From positions 1 to 51,124 of the forward strand of contig NZ_FONE01000021.1 in the NCBI RefSeq assembly GCF_900112825.1: a stretch of 51,124 bases of DNA. Direction: 5' to 3'. This document shows positions 18,811 through 27,575 of the stretch, in pieces; position 1 is the stretch's first letter; every line of letters starts with the position of its first letter. The DNA comes from Nitrosomonas sp. Nm166. Lineage in GTDB: Bacteria > Pseudomonadota > Gammaproteobacteria > Burkholderiales > Nitrosomonadaceae. Below the pieces are notes generated by a model. That model was not told where the DNA came from and did not search any database. It saw only the letters and a list, made by a program, of their open reading frames with translations. Both the position numbers and the translations under genes were made by a program.

Positions 18811-19120
18811 ATGAGACAACAAAGTTTTGCAGCCAAAGAATTTACTCTCAAGCCTAAGCAACGAAGAAAGAGAAATTTTTGCAAGAGATGGAAGTGGCTG
18901 TTTCATGAATAGGACTGGAAGCCATAATTGAACCGCACTACCCGAAAGCAGGGAGGGGTCGCAAGACTTATGAGTTATCAACTATGCTGCGCATTCACTT
19001 TATGCAGCAATGGTTTGGCTATAGCGATGCTGCGATGAAAGAAGCGCAATCAAGGATACTTTGTATGAAAGCGCATATTGGTTGGATAATCAAAGTGCTT
19101 TGTACACACAATGATTGGCG
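18811..19120 (+). pseudogene. Decayed IS5-superfamily transposase, N-terminal part
   Basis: Starting at the ATG at 18811 the frames give MRQQSFAAKEF, then after frameshifts EPHYPKAGRGRKTYELSTML, RIHFMQQWFGYSDAAMKEA and KDTLYES. This is the order expected for the N-terminal part of an IS5-group transposase. Several slips and an internal stop show it cannot be expressed. It breaks off before the catalytic domain, where a different IS5-type fragment begins. Confidence 0.7.
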
Positions 19121-19138
19121 CTACTGCCAAAGCTTCTG

Positions 19139-19857
19139 ATATGTTTCAGCCCAAACAAGACGTACAGCTAGAAGTGAATGCGATCTTGTATGTGTTAAAG
19201 ACTGGCTGTCAGTGGTGTAATTGCCCAAGGATTTTGGGCATTGGAATCAGGTATTACTTGTTTCGAGGTTGGCGGCTATAGCCGGGTATGGGAGCGTGTT
19301 TTGCAAGCCTTGGCGTGAAGAAGAGCGATTGCGGGTTAGTAAAAAGCCGACCAACGGTTGCCATCATCGACTCCCAGTCAGTTAAAACGACCTTAAAAGG
19401 GAGTAACGCGGCTATATGATGCGGCAAGAAATAAAGGACGCAAACGGGGCCACATTGCGGTAGATACATTGGGTTTACTATTGACGGTTGTGATGCATTC
19501 GGCAGGCATTCAAGATCGGTTTGGTGTCAGGGCTGTGCTAATTCGATTTCTACCACATTAGCCGGTATGCAAACGATTTTTGTTGATGGTAGTTATAACG
19601 GAAAGCTTCTGATTCGGGGAATGAGTATGTTTAAGTGGTTGCTGCAGGTGATCAAAAGGAGCGAAGCTCATACATTCAAGTTTTACCGAAACGCTGGGTC
19701 GTTGAGCGCGGTTTTGGCTGACTCAATTATTTCCGACGGTTATGTAAAGATCACGAAATCTTGCCCGCATCCCCGAAGTGTGGATTCAAATTGCTTTCGT
19801 TCAATTACTTCTACGACAACGTTATTTGTTTTTCAAACAAATTCATCGAAGAAATAA
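19139..19857 (+). pseudogene. Decayed IS5-superfamily transposase, second copy
   Basis: Across frames the text runs [95 protein letters not shown] and IQIAFVQLLLRQ. This is a nearly complete DDE transposase of the IS427/IS1031 type, with the DSQSVKT and ERGF...Y.RRL signatures. At least four frameshifts and stops make it dead. Its N-terminus is missing or merged with the preceding IS5 fragment, suggesting one element once inserted beside or into another. Confidence 0.75.
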
Positions 19858-20026
19858 GGATTTTGCTTATTTTCTTATAGTCTCTGATGCCCTAGGATAT
19901 GATAGGTATTTTGGTTTATAAAAGCAGACAGGTGGTAAAAACTGCAAATAATTCCAATTCTTTATAGGATAGATAAACCATGACCCACATTGCAGTTGTC
20001 AGTCAATCTTTTCAGGAGACAAGCAA

Positions 20027-20482
20027 ATGAAAAAATTACTCAAAAAAGTAGTCATAGCGTCAATATTGTCCTTAGCTATATCCAATGCAATGGCTACTTC
20101 AAATACGACGGTGCCCGGCCAATGGACAGTTCAGTTTTATCTTGAGCCAGGTTTAACAACTGGTGCGAGTCAGGGAATTTGCTTTAAAGCCGATGGAACG
20201 TGGTTTTCAACGACCTTTGGCGGCTGGGAGGGCGATTGGTTTAAAAAAGGTGATCGTCTGCGTTGGTACGGTGACACAGGTATCATTGCTACAGCTGAGT
20301 TCGGACAATTTAGCTCCAAAAGCCTCATGACGGGAGAATTCGCCCATTTTTTTGTTCCTGGAACACCGCCGGTGACCAGTACCCGGGGCAACTATAAAAT
20401 GACAAAGGTTTCATCCACATGCGATCCTGCCGCGGCGTCGTTGTCTAGTGGTAATAGCAGTGATCCAGCCAGCAAGGAATAA
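20027..20482 (+). CDS. Small secreted protein of unknown function
   Basis: A 151-residue protein with a clear signal peptide (about 1-23, KKVVIASILSLAISNAMA). The mature part is beta-rich with many aromatic residues (TVPGQWTVQFYLEPG, KADGTWFSTTFGGWEGDWFK, RLRWYGDTG), ending in a conserved-looking Cys and a Ser-rich tail. Two cysteines (in GICFKAD and SSTCDPA) could pair. AGGAGACAAGCAA precedes the start. No family is recognised. It stands isolated between decayed IS copies, so it may be cargo or simply a survivor. Confidence 0.7.
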   Translation: MKKLLKKVVIASILSLAISNAMATSNTTVPGQWTVQFYLEPGLTTGASQGICFKADGTWFSTTFGGWEGDWFKKGDRLRWYGDTGIIATAEFGQFSSKSLMTGEFAHFFVPGTPPVTSTRGNYKMTKVSSTCDPAAASLSSGNSSDPASKE

Positions 20483-20508
20483 CTAGATAGTATCGACATA
20501 AGATGTTA

Positions 20509-20536
20509 GCCATAGCGCGATGCATCGCGCTATGGC
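20509..20536. repeat. Perfect 28-base palindrome
   Basis: GCCATAGCGCGATG is followed immediately by its exact reverse complement CATCGCGCTATGGC. No T run follows, so it is not a classical terminator. One arm coincides with the CIALWL codons of the IS5-type remnant read on the minus strand. A role as a transcription stop for the upstream secreted protein is possible. Confidence 0.9.
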
Positions 20537-20890
20537 CATTCATCGAATATAAACGGTAGCGAGAAATATGAGCTAATGTTCTTTGTGTAACGTGCGGCGG
20601 CTCTACGCTAGCGTTTGAGGTGTATAAGGTGTTTTCCACAAGTGCCGCAGCTTGTAAAGTGCCTCGCGGTTTTTGGAAGAAGGGAATGACCACAAGCATA
20701 CCCTGTACCTGCTCTTTCTCAACAATGGCATCACTATCGTAGCTCCGATCGGCCAGCAGGTACTGCGCGTCAATGTCTTCGATTAGCTGATGAGCCTGTG
20801 TGCAATCTGCTGCGTTACCTGATATAACAAATGCTTTGACTAGGCATGTATTGCTGGCAGGTGGGGCTTAATGTGCCCGGCGTACGAAAA
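20509..20890 (-). pseudogene. Decayed IS5-superfamily transposase, C-terminal part
   Basis: Read leftward the frames give GNAADCTQAHQLIEDIDAQY, LLADRSYDSDAIVEKEQVQG, MLVVIPFFQKPRG, then after a slip LRHLVEN and finally CIALWL. This is the second half of an ISL2/IS427-type transposase. An earlier frameshift near 20640-20680 and the lack of an N-terminal half mark it as dead. No gene is seen from 20890 to 21043. Confidence 0.7.
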
Positions 20891-21043
20891 TCACCGAAAA
20901 AACCCAGCGATTGCAGGGATAAACAACAGTTCTGCATGGCTTCTCAATCAAAGTCCTGTCTAGAACTGCAATTCAAGAAATTAAAAACTTAAAAGTAGTT
21001 ACTTATTCAGGGCTTCCCTAGAAAATCAACTGTCGATTTAAAT

Positions 21044-21634
21044 TTAGCGATCAGATATTTCAAGTTCTTCAAAAGGCAGGTCTTGATTCTTGTCACTGGC
21101 TTCGACCAAAGATTTCATCTCTTCCAATGGCGGGAGTTCTTCCAGCGAGCGCAGGTTCAGATCATCCAGAAACTGCGGCGTGGTGGCGAACAGTGCGGGT
21201 TTTCCGGGTACGTTTCGGTGTCCAACCGCCTCAATCCAGCCCCGAGCAGTGAGTGTTTTGAGTACCGAACTGGATACACTGACACCACGAATTTCTTCAA
21301 TATCGCCGCGTGTCACGGGTTGCCGGTAGGCAATAATAGCGAGTGTTTCCAGAACCGCGCGCGAATAACGCGGTGCTTTTTGCGTTGTCAAGCGGTCCAG
21401 GTATGGCTGCATCTCAGCTTTGGTCTGAAAACGCCAGCCACTGGCTACGGTAACCAATTCTACGCCGCTATCAGACCATTTCTGCCGGATTTCTTCTAGT
21501 AAATTGGATAGCACTGTGGCGCTTAATTCCTGATTGAATAATTTTCTCAGTTCGCTGACAGGCAAGGTTTCTTGCGCGGTCAGCAAGGCCGCTTCAAGAA
21601 TTTGCTTGGTTTTCTCAGGAGTGAGCGAGTTCAT
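21044..21634 (-). CDS. scpB: Segregation and condensation protein B
   Basis: ScpB dimers bind the kleisin ScpA in the SMC-ScpAB condensin that organises chromosomes. The 196 residues form two winged-helix domains: LEAALLTAQETLPVSELRKL (about 12-31) and SRAVLETLAIIAYRQPVTRG with DIEEIRGVSVSSSVLKTLTA (about 93-135), the strongest family signature. The start overlaps the scpA stop by 4 bases. It ends the leftward cluster. In many proteobacteria rluB follows; here decayed IS DNA lies beyond. Confidence 0.93.
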   Translation of the reverse strand: MNSLTPEKTKQILEAALLTAQETLPVSELRKLFNQELSATVLSNLLEEIRQKWSDSGVELVTVASGWRFQTKAEMQPYLDRLTTQKAPRYSRAVLETLAIIAYRQPVTRGDIEEIRGVSVSSSVLKTLTARGWIEAVGHRNVPGKPALFATTPQFLDDLNLRSLEELPPLEEMKSLVEASDKNQDLPFEELEISDR

Positions 21635-22449
21635 GCATCAGCCTGGTTAAGTGCGTTAATGGCGCGGATATAAATCATTCCAAAAGCTTGCGACTGAGAA
21701 ATTTCTATCAACAATTCCTTGGCCAGTTCCAGGATCGCCAGAAAGGTGACAACGACTTCAGCAACAGTCGCTGTGGGGCTGAACAAGTCATAAAACTCTA
21801 CCTGTTCCCGCCCGCGTAGATCGCGCAGAACCTGGCTCATATAAACGCGCACGGAAAGAATTTCGCGCTTGACCTGATGATGACAATTGACTTTGGCGCG
21901 CCCCAAAATGGCCATCCAGGCATGATGCAAATCTTCCATGCTGACAGCGGGTAATTGTTCAACGATTTCTTGTTCGATCCACAGCCGTACGATACTGAAT
22001 TCGCGCGTAGCCTGCGGTAATTCATTAAGCTGCACCGCGGCTTTTTTCATTTGCTCGTATTCGAGGAGACGTCGCACCAGTTCGGCGCGCGGGTCGTGCT
22101 CTTCTTCTGTCTCGATCTTAGGACTGGGCAGCAGCATGCGCGATTTGATTTCAATCAGCAATGCGGTCATCAGCAGATATTCAGCAGCTAATTCCAATTG
22201 ATCAGCGCGCATCATTTCAACATAAGCCATATATTGCTGCGTGAGCTCAGCCATTGGAATATCCAGAATATTCAGGTTGTGCCTGCGGATCAGATACAAC
22301 AACAAATCCAGCGGACCTTGAAAAGTATCCAGGAAAACTTCGAGTGCTTCAGGCGGAATATACAAATCCTGTGGAATTTCCAGCAAGGGTTTGCCGCAGA
22401 CTTTTGCTATCGGATGATGTGTATCAACAGAATTAATCGCTGAATTCAC
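21631..22449 (-). CDS. scpA: Segregation and condensation protein A (kleisin)
   Basis: Kleisin subunit bridging SMC heads. The N-terminal SMC-binding helix region is FQGPLDLLLYLIRRHNLNIL (about 44-63), followed by DIPMAELTQQYMAYVEMM, AAEYLLMTALLIEIKSRMLL, an acidic linker (TEEEHDP), and a C-terminal winged helix (VTFLAILELAKELLIEISQ). The length of 272 is normal. It is coupled to scpB by an ATGA overlap and follows trpS by 48 bases. Confidence 0.93.
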   Translation of the reverse strand: MNSAINSVDTHHPIAKVCGKPLLEIPQDLYIPPEALEVFLDTFQGPLDLLLYLIRRHNLNILDIPMAELTQQYMAYVEMMRADQLELAAEYLLMTALLIEIKSRMLLPSPKIETEEEHDPRAELVRRLLEYEQMKKAAVQLNELPQATREFSIVRLWIEQEIVEQLPAVSMEDLHHAWMAILGRAKVNCHHQVKREILSVRVYMSQVLRDLRGREQVEFYDLFSPTATVAEVVVTFLAILELAKELLIEISQSQAFGMIYIRAINALNQADA

Positions 22450-22497
22450 TGCTGCATGTTACTCATTTGGTTCTGGCCTAATTACCAGCTATCTATG

Positions 22498-23700
22498 TCA
22501 GGAATAACTGAGTCCCATGGCTTCGCGGATATCACGCATGGTTTCTTCCGCAAGCTTGTTGGCTCTCTCGCAACCGTCTGCAATGATGTTGCGTACCAGT
22601 GTCGGGTCTTCTTCATACTCCCTGACGCGTTCAACCATCGGTGCTTGTTCGACGAGAACCATGTCGATGACAGGCGATTTGCATTCCAGACAACCGATAC
22701 CGGCAGTTGTGCAGCCCCATTGCACCCATTCGCGAGTTTTATCATCAGAATAAACCAAATGGAATTGCCATACCGGGCACTTGGCTGGGTCACCTGGATC
22801 GCTGCGCCGTACCCGTGCCGGATCCGTCGGCATAGTACGGATTTTTTTGCGGATACTGTCAGGATCTTCCCGCAGACTGATGGTGTTGTGATAGGACTTG
22901 GACATTTTCTGACCATCCAATCCGGGCATCCTGGATGCTTCAGTAAGCAGGGTTTCAGGTTCGACCAGAATCATTTTACCGCCGCCTTCCAGATAGCCGA
23001 ATAAGCGTTCCTGGTCACCCAGGCTGAGATTTTGTTGCTCATCCAACAATGATCTGGCTTTCTCCAGTGCGCTTTCATCGCCCTGCTCTTGATACAGTGT
23101 GCGCAACTCCGTATATAGTTTTGATTTCCTTGATCCGAGTTTCTTGATGGCTAGCTCAGCTTTTTCCTCAAAACCGGGTTCTTTGCCATAAATATGATTA
23201 AAGCGGCGTGCGATTTCGCGCGTAAATTCCAAATGCGGTGCTTGGTCTTCTCCGACGGGAACCCGATTGGCGCGGTAAATCAGAATATCGGCGCTTTGCA
23301 GTAGCGGATAGCCGAGAAAACCATAAGTGCTGAGATCTTTCTCAGACAGTCTTTCCTGCTGGTCTTTGTAAGTAGGTACGCGTTCCAGCCAGCCGAGCGG
23401 TGTCATCATCGACAGCAATAAATACAGTTCGGCATGGGCAGGTACTTTGGATTGAATAAATAAAGTCGCCTGCGATGGATCAACACCCGCAGCCAACCAG
23501 TCAATCACCATATCCCAAGCATTTTGTTCGATAATTTCGGGTGTTCCGTAATGGGTCGTCAGTGCATGCCAATCTGCGACAAAAAACAGGCATTCATATT
23601 GTTGCTGCAACTTCACCCAATTTTTTAATACGCCGTGATAATGTCCTAAATGCAGGCTGCCGGTGGGACGCATGCCTGATAAAACGCGATCAGCAAACAT
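22498..23700 (-). CDS. trpS: Tryptophanyl-tRNA synthetase
   Basis: Charges tRNA-Trp. The class I motifs are SLHLGHYHG (HIGH-like, residues 17-25) and QKMSKSYHN (KMSKS). At 400 residues it is longer than the E. coli enzyme (about 330) because of an insertion after the Rossmann half (about 185-245, KKLGSRKSKLYTELRTLYQE onward), as in other betaproteobacterial forms. CLECKSPVIDMVL is in the C-terminal part. It lies between the M50 protease and scpA. Confidence 0.95.
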   Translation of the reverse strand: MFADRVLSGMRPTGSLHLGHYHGVLKNWVKLQQQYECLFFVADWHALTTHYGTPEIIEQNAWDMVIDWLAAGVDPSQATLFIQSKVPAHAELYLLLSMMTPLGWLERVPTYKDQQERLSEKDLSTYGFLGYPLLQSADILIYRANRVPVGEDQAPHLEFTREIARRFNHIYGKEPGFEEKAELAIKKLGSRKSKLYTELRTLYQEQGDESALEKARSLLDEQQNLSLGDQERLFGYLEGGGKMILVEPETLLTEASRMPGLDGQKMSKSYHNTISLREDPDSIRKKIRTMPTDPARVRRSDPGDPAKCPVWQFHLVYSDDKTREWVQWGCTTAGIGCLECKSPVIDMVLVEQAPMVERVREYEEDPTLVRNIIADGCERANKLAEETMRDIREAMGLSYS

Positions 23701-23726
23701 ATTGATTTCCTAAGTTTAAAACGTTG

Positions 23727-24404
23727 TTAGATATATAACCCAAACATTGACACGATGATTATTTTAGTCCAGGTAATGGCAGGTCCGATCACGGCGCCCA
23801 GCATGCCGCTGAATAACAATACCAGTAATATCATAAAGCCATAAGGCTCAATGCGGGAAAACTGATAAGCCAAACGGTGCGGCAGCAAGCTGACAGCCAT
23901 CCGGCCGCCATCCAGCGGTGGCAGCGGCAGCAAGTTGAGTACCATCAGGATGACATTGATTTCGATCCCTGCCACACTCATGAGTGCCAATGGTTTTGCG
24001 AAGCTACTATCAGGTATGAGAATAGCCAGTTTGATCATTAGAGCCCAGAAAAAAGCCATCAGCAGGTTAGCGCCAGGCCCGGCTGCTGCTACCCATAGCA
24101 TGTCGCGTTTGGGATGGCGCAAGTTGGAAAAATTGACCGGCACCGGTTTGGCCCAGCCGAACAAAAACCCTGCGCCGACGGTTAATTTGCTGAGAACGAA
24201 TAATGTCAGAGGCACCAGAATTGTGCCGACAAGGTCGATATGCCGTATCGGATTGAGACTGATACGTCCTTCATGATAAGCCGTGAGGTCGCCAAAATGC
24301 TTGGCGATATAACCATGCGCTGCTTCATGCATGGTAATGGCAAAAATGACCGGTAAGGCATAAATCGCAATGCCTTGAATGATATTATCCATAATTAATT
24401 CCAA
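23727..24404 (-). CDS. Site-2 protease-like membrane metallopeptidase (M50)
   Basis: A multi-pass membrane protease of the YwhC/Rv2625-like M50 group, substrate unknown. The zinc site is HEAAHG near residue 26, and the second metal motif is NLLPLPPLDGGR near 157-168. There are about five hydrophobic segments (IIQGIAIYALPVIFAIT, LVGTILVPLTLFVLSK, AAGPGANLLMAFFWALMIKL, and others). The ORF opens MELIMDN; the second Met is an equally good start. The 5' end overlaps the yciO stop. Position between yciO and trpS is conserved in many beta- and gammaproteobacteria. Confidence 0.88.
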   Translation of the reverse strand: MELIMDNIIQGIAIYALPVIFAITMHEAAHGYIAKHFGDLTAYHEGRISLNPIRHIDLVGTILVPLTLFVLSKLTVGAGFLFGWAKPVPVNFSNLRHPKRDMLWVAAAGPGANLLMAFFWALMIKLAILIPDSSFAKPLALMSVAGIEINVILMVLNLLPLPPLDGGRMAVSLLPHRLAYQFSRIEPYGFMILLVLLFSGMLGAVIGPAITWTKIIIVSMFGLYI

Positions 24405-25017
24405 AGGGTTCGAGACTGCCTTTACCTTGCCGGATCAATTGGGGTACATCATCCGTTAAATCGATCACGGTGGTCATTTCTATACCGCAGGGACCGCCAT
24501 CCATCACTAAATCCACTTGATGCTCCAGGCGCCTGCGGATTTCCTCCGCATCAGTCAACGGCAATTCATCCCCTGGCAATTTCAGCGTAGAGCTGAGTAA
24601 GGGTTCGTCAAGTTCTTCCAATAATGCCAGCACAACGGGATGGTCAGGAATACGCAAGCCGATCGTATTGCGTTTGGGATGCTGCAAGCGGCGTGGAACT
24701 TCGCGAGTTGCTTGCAAGATAAACGTATAACCGCCGGGCGTTGTTGCTTTGAGCAACCGATACTGACTGTTATCCACTCGGGCGTAAGTGGAGATTTCGG
24801 CCAGATTCCGGCACACCAGCGTGAAATGATGCTGATCATCCAGTTGCCGGACGGCGCGGATACGCGACATCGCGGTTTTGTCGCCGAGATGGCAACCCAA
24901 TGCATAGCAAGAATCTGTCGGATAAACGATGACTCCGCCGTTGCGTACAATGGTAGCAGCCTGCCTGATCAGGCGTAAATGCGGTGTGGTGATATGGATG
25001 GAAAAAAATTGGGCCAC
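24385..25017 (-). CDS. yciO: YrdC/Sua5-domain protein, YciO type
   Basis: YrdC-fold protein related to L-threonylcarbamoyladenylate synthases that start t6A tRNA modification. Motifs are GGVIVYPTDSCYALGC, QLDDQHHFTLVCRNLAEIS, PGGYTFILQATREVP and TIGLRIPDHPVVLALL; the end is RQGKGSLEPF. The length of 210 and the position directly after the PHP phosphatase match E. coli yciO rather than tsaC, so it may be the paralogue instead of the essential enzyme. It starts 33 bases after the PHP gene. Confidence 0.88.
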   Translation of the reverse strand: MAQFFSIHITTPHLRLIRQAATIVRNGGVIVYPTDSCYALGCHLGDKTAMSRIRAVRQLDDQHHFTLVCRNLAEISTYARVDNSQYRLLKATTPGGYTFILQATREVPRRLQHPKRNTIGLRIPDHPVVLALLEELDEPLLSSTLKLPGDELPLTDAEEIRRRLEHQVDLVMDGGPCGIEMTTVIDLTDDVPQLIRQGKGSLEPFGINYG

Positions 25018-25050
25018 GGCAAGGCTGTATCGTATTAAATAAATATTAAA

Positions 25051-25893
25051 TCAGCCATTATTTTTCCAGTCATGCCAGACAGGCGTGCATCCCAGCGGAA
25101 ATTCGGGCAATTGTCCTAAATCGTAATGACTTTCTTGGGGGCCATGAAAGTCTGAACCACAGGAAACCAGCAAATCCATGTTCTTGGCATATTGTGCAAA
25201 ATATTTGACTTGCTCAGGGGTGTGGCTTGAAGTGACTACTTCAATAGCAGATCCACCCAGTGCGCAAAATTCTTCCAATAAATCACGGAGTACATTTTTA
25301 CCTAAATCATAGCGTCCTGGATGCGCAATGACTGCCCGGCCCCCGCTGCCACGAATCCAGCTGATTGCATCGCCGAGTGCTGCCCATTCATGTGGAGCGT
25401 AACCCGGCTTACCTTTGATGAGGTATTTTTTAAAGACTGATTTGACGTCTTTGGCATAGCCTTGCTCAACCAGAAAACGGGCAAAGTGGGTGCGACCGAT
25501 TAAACGCCGCTCGCCCACATGCGCATAAGCGCCTTCCAGGCTGCCGTGAATGCCGATTTTTGCCAGCTCGAGAGCGATATTCTCAGCGCGATGCGAACGG
25601 CCTGCACGGATAGTAGCCAGACCCTCAATGAGTGGCGTATACTCGGGATCAATATCCAGTCCGACAATATGTAATGTGCGGCCCCGCCAGCTGACGGATA
25701 TTTCCACGCCGTTGATAAAATTGATATTTTTTGCGGCTGCTGTGTGACGCGCCTTTGCAAGCCCGGCGATATCGTCATGATCCGTTAAGGCCAGCGTGGT
25801 AACACCTCGCATGGCAGCGCGTTCGACCAGTTGTGTGGGTGTCAGAATACCATCAGAAATGGTGGAATGACAGTGCAAATCAATGTTGAGCAT
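25051..25893 (-). CDS. rnm: PHP-domain nucleotide phosphatase/5'-3' exoribonuclease (RNase AM/YciV)
   Basis: Metal-dependent phosphoesterase; relatives remove 3'-phosphate from 3',5'-bisphosphonucleotides and trim 5' ends of rRNA. PHP metal-site motifs are DLHCHSTISDG (5-15), ALTDHDDIAGL (35-45), NGVEISVSW, GRTHFARFLVEQG, VIAHPGRYDLG and SCGSDFHGP. The length of 280 is normal. It is the first gene of the leftward cluster to scpB. Upstream, 25894-26021 is shared with divergent nnrS. Confidence 0.92.
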   Translation of the reverse strand: MLNIDLHCHSTISDGILTPTQLVERAAMRGVTTLALTDHDDIAGLAKARHTAAAKNINFINGVEISVSWRGRTLHIVGLDIDPEYTPLIEGLATIRAGRSHRAENIALELAKIGIHGSLEGAYAHVGERRLIGRTHFARFLVEQGYAKDVKSVFKKYLIKGKPGYAPHEWAALGDAISWIRGSGGRAVIAHPGRYDLGKNVLRDLLEEFCALGGSAIEVVTSSHTPEQVKYFAQYAKNMDLLVSCGSDFHGPQESHYDLGQLPEFPLGCTPVWHDWKNNG

Positions 25894-25983
25894 GAAGTAA
25901 TTATATGCGCAAAGCGGACACGCATCATAGCAAATAACTCGCTTTAAGAGAAATTATTGTATTGGTAATTAAAGAGATAGTTT

Positions 25984-26003
25984 GATTCATGAGCCAATGA
26001 ATC
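25984..26003. promoter_or_regulatory. Inverted repeat upstream of nnrS, candidate operator
   Basis: GATTCAT (25984-25990) and ATGAATC (25997-26003) are perfect inverted arms with a 6-base spacer, 18 bases before the nnrS start. The layout is that of a dimeric-regulator site. It does not match the FNR/NnrR consensus TTGAT-N4-ATCAA well, so the regulator is not named. Confidence 0.45.
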
Positions 26004-26021
26004 GTTTCATAAGGAGTCAGA

Positions 26022-27245
26022 ATGAACAAGCAATTGACTATTCGCGATCATATCGCGGCTGCTCCGCATCGGAGCTTGTTTCTGGCTGGTGCATTACAGG
26101 GCGTGCTGACGCTGCTTTGGTGGATGTTTGATCTGGCTGGCCGCTATGGCATTGCAGGATCGACCACAACCTGGAGTATCGCTCCTGCCTGGGCGCATGC
26201 CTTCTTGATGGTTTATGGTTTTTTTCCTTTTTTTATTTTTGGTTTTTTGTTTACCACTTACCCTAACTGGATGAATGGCGACAAGGTAAAGCCGCGAGAA
26301 TATATGACTACCTGCCTATTGATGGTGTTAGGTGTCGTGTTGTTTTATGTAGGCTTAGTGACTCACAAAATAATCATCATCATGGGCGTAGAGATCATGC
26401 TGGCCGGCTGGGGCGTCGCGGTTTATGTGTTATTCCGCATTTTGCTGCTCACGCCCGCTGAGGACAAGCGCCATCCCAGGGTAACCAGTGTTGCTTTACT
26501 CATGGGGGGCCTAGGTATGGCAGCGTATTTGTTTTGGCTGGTCACTGAAGTTCCGGCAGTACTGGATTTTACGCGTCATGCTGGGATCTGGTTTTTTCTG
26601 CTGCCGATCGTCCTAACCGTTTCGCACCGCATGATTCCATTTTTTTCCAGTCGGGTACTGGAAAATTATGAAATGGTCAGACCCTTCTGGATGCTGTGGC
26701 TGATGCTGGCTTGCATCGTTGCGCATGGCTGCCTTCAATGGCTGGAAATGTCAGTCTATCTCTGGATCGTCGATTTCCCCTTAGCGCTTTGTGCATTCTA
26801 TTTATCCTACCGCTGGGGATTTTTGCGTAGCTTCCAAGTGAGTTTGCTGGCAGTACTGCATATTTCATTTGCCTGGCTGGGTGTATCCATGGCGATGTAC
26901 GGGGCACAGAGCCTGATCTATATGCTGTCCGGCAACATACTCTTTGGCCTGGCACCGTTGCATGCATTGGCGATTGGCTATTTTGCCGGCATGATCCTGG
27001 CGATGGCTTCACGTGTCACCCTCGGTCACTCGGGACGCCCATTGGAACTGGATCGTTTCACCTGGTTGCTGTTTTTAGGTTTCCAGGCGGCTGCCGTGCT
27101 TAGAATCCTGGCGGATATCGCCCCTGCGATAGCGTCGATGTTATACGTAACTGCTGGACTCGTCTGGCTGGTTTGCTTTGGACTCTGGGCGGTTAAGTTT
27201 GCACCGATTTATTGGCGCTCAAGGGTGGATGCAAAGCCGGGGTAA
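26022..27245 (+). CDS. nnrS: NnrS family heme- and copper-containing membrane protein
   Basis: NnrS proteins protect cells under nitric-oxide stress and are common in denitrifiers and ammonia oxidisers. The 407 residues form about 12 transmembrane helices. His and Met residues likely to bind metal occur in APHRSLFLAGALQG, APAWAHAFLMVYGFFPFF, FTRHAGIWFFLLPIVLTVSHRMIPFF and LHALAIGYFAGMILAMASRVTLGHSGRPL, all family hallmarks. AAGGAGTCAGA precedes the ATG. It is divergent from rnm, monocistronic, with a near-perfect inverted repeat just upstream. Confidence 0.92.
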   Translation: MNKQLTIRDHIAAAPHRSLFLAGALQGVLTLLWWMFDLAGRYGIAGSTTTWSIAPAWAHAFLMVYGFFPFFIFGFLFTTYPNWMNGDKVKPREYMTTCLLMVLGVVLFYVGLVTHKIIIIMGVEIMLAGWGVAVYVLFRILLLTPAEDKRHPRVTSVALLMGGLGMAAYLFWLVTEVPAVLDFTRHAGIWFFLLPIVLTVSHRMIPFFSSRVLENYEMVRPFWMLWLMLACIVAHGCLQWLEMSVYLWIVDFPLALCAFYLSYRWGFLRSFQVSLLAVLHISFAWLGVSMAMYGAQSLIYMLSGNILFGLAPLHALAIGYFAGMILAMASRVTLGHSGRPLELDRFTWLLFLGFQAAAVLRILADIAPAIASMLYVTAGLVWLVCFGLWAVKFAPIYWRSRVDAKPG

Positions 27246-27275
27246 ATACTGTTTTCTGATCAAGCAATTTAATTT

Positions 27276-27290
27276 CTGTAAAATTTACAG
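27276..27290. repeat. 15-base palindrome after nnrS
   Basis: CTGTAAA and TTTACAG flank a single A, 30 bases after the nnrS stop. No T run follows. It may act as a weak terminator or binding site. The remainder of 27291-27575 holds a minus-strand stop-to-stop frame (about 27393-27560) without a start or recognised family; nothing else is seen. Confidence 0.6.
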
Positions 27291-27575
27291 TGCAAAGAGC
27301 CTGGCGTGTTTTTTATAACTGTTGGTAAAGATGAGCGTGTAGCTCATTTGACAAACAGGCCATCGACATGTGATCTATGGTTTTTTTGCTGAGCTGACCG
27401 GATCCCCATACCCTGTCGTGCTTCGTAAAAGGCGGCTCCAACTCATTTTACGCAGATAGTGGTATTGCTCGATTTTTATCACGACAAAGCATTCCTTATC
27501 TTCCGTTTTATCCGCTAGGCTTTCTTCTAGGCAAGCAATTCCCTTGTTTTTAGATCATTGGCTATAATCATCTTA

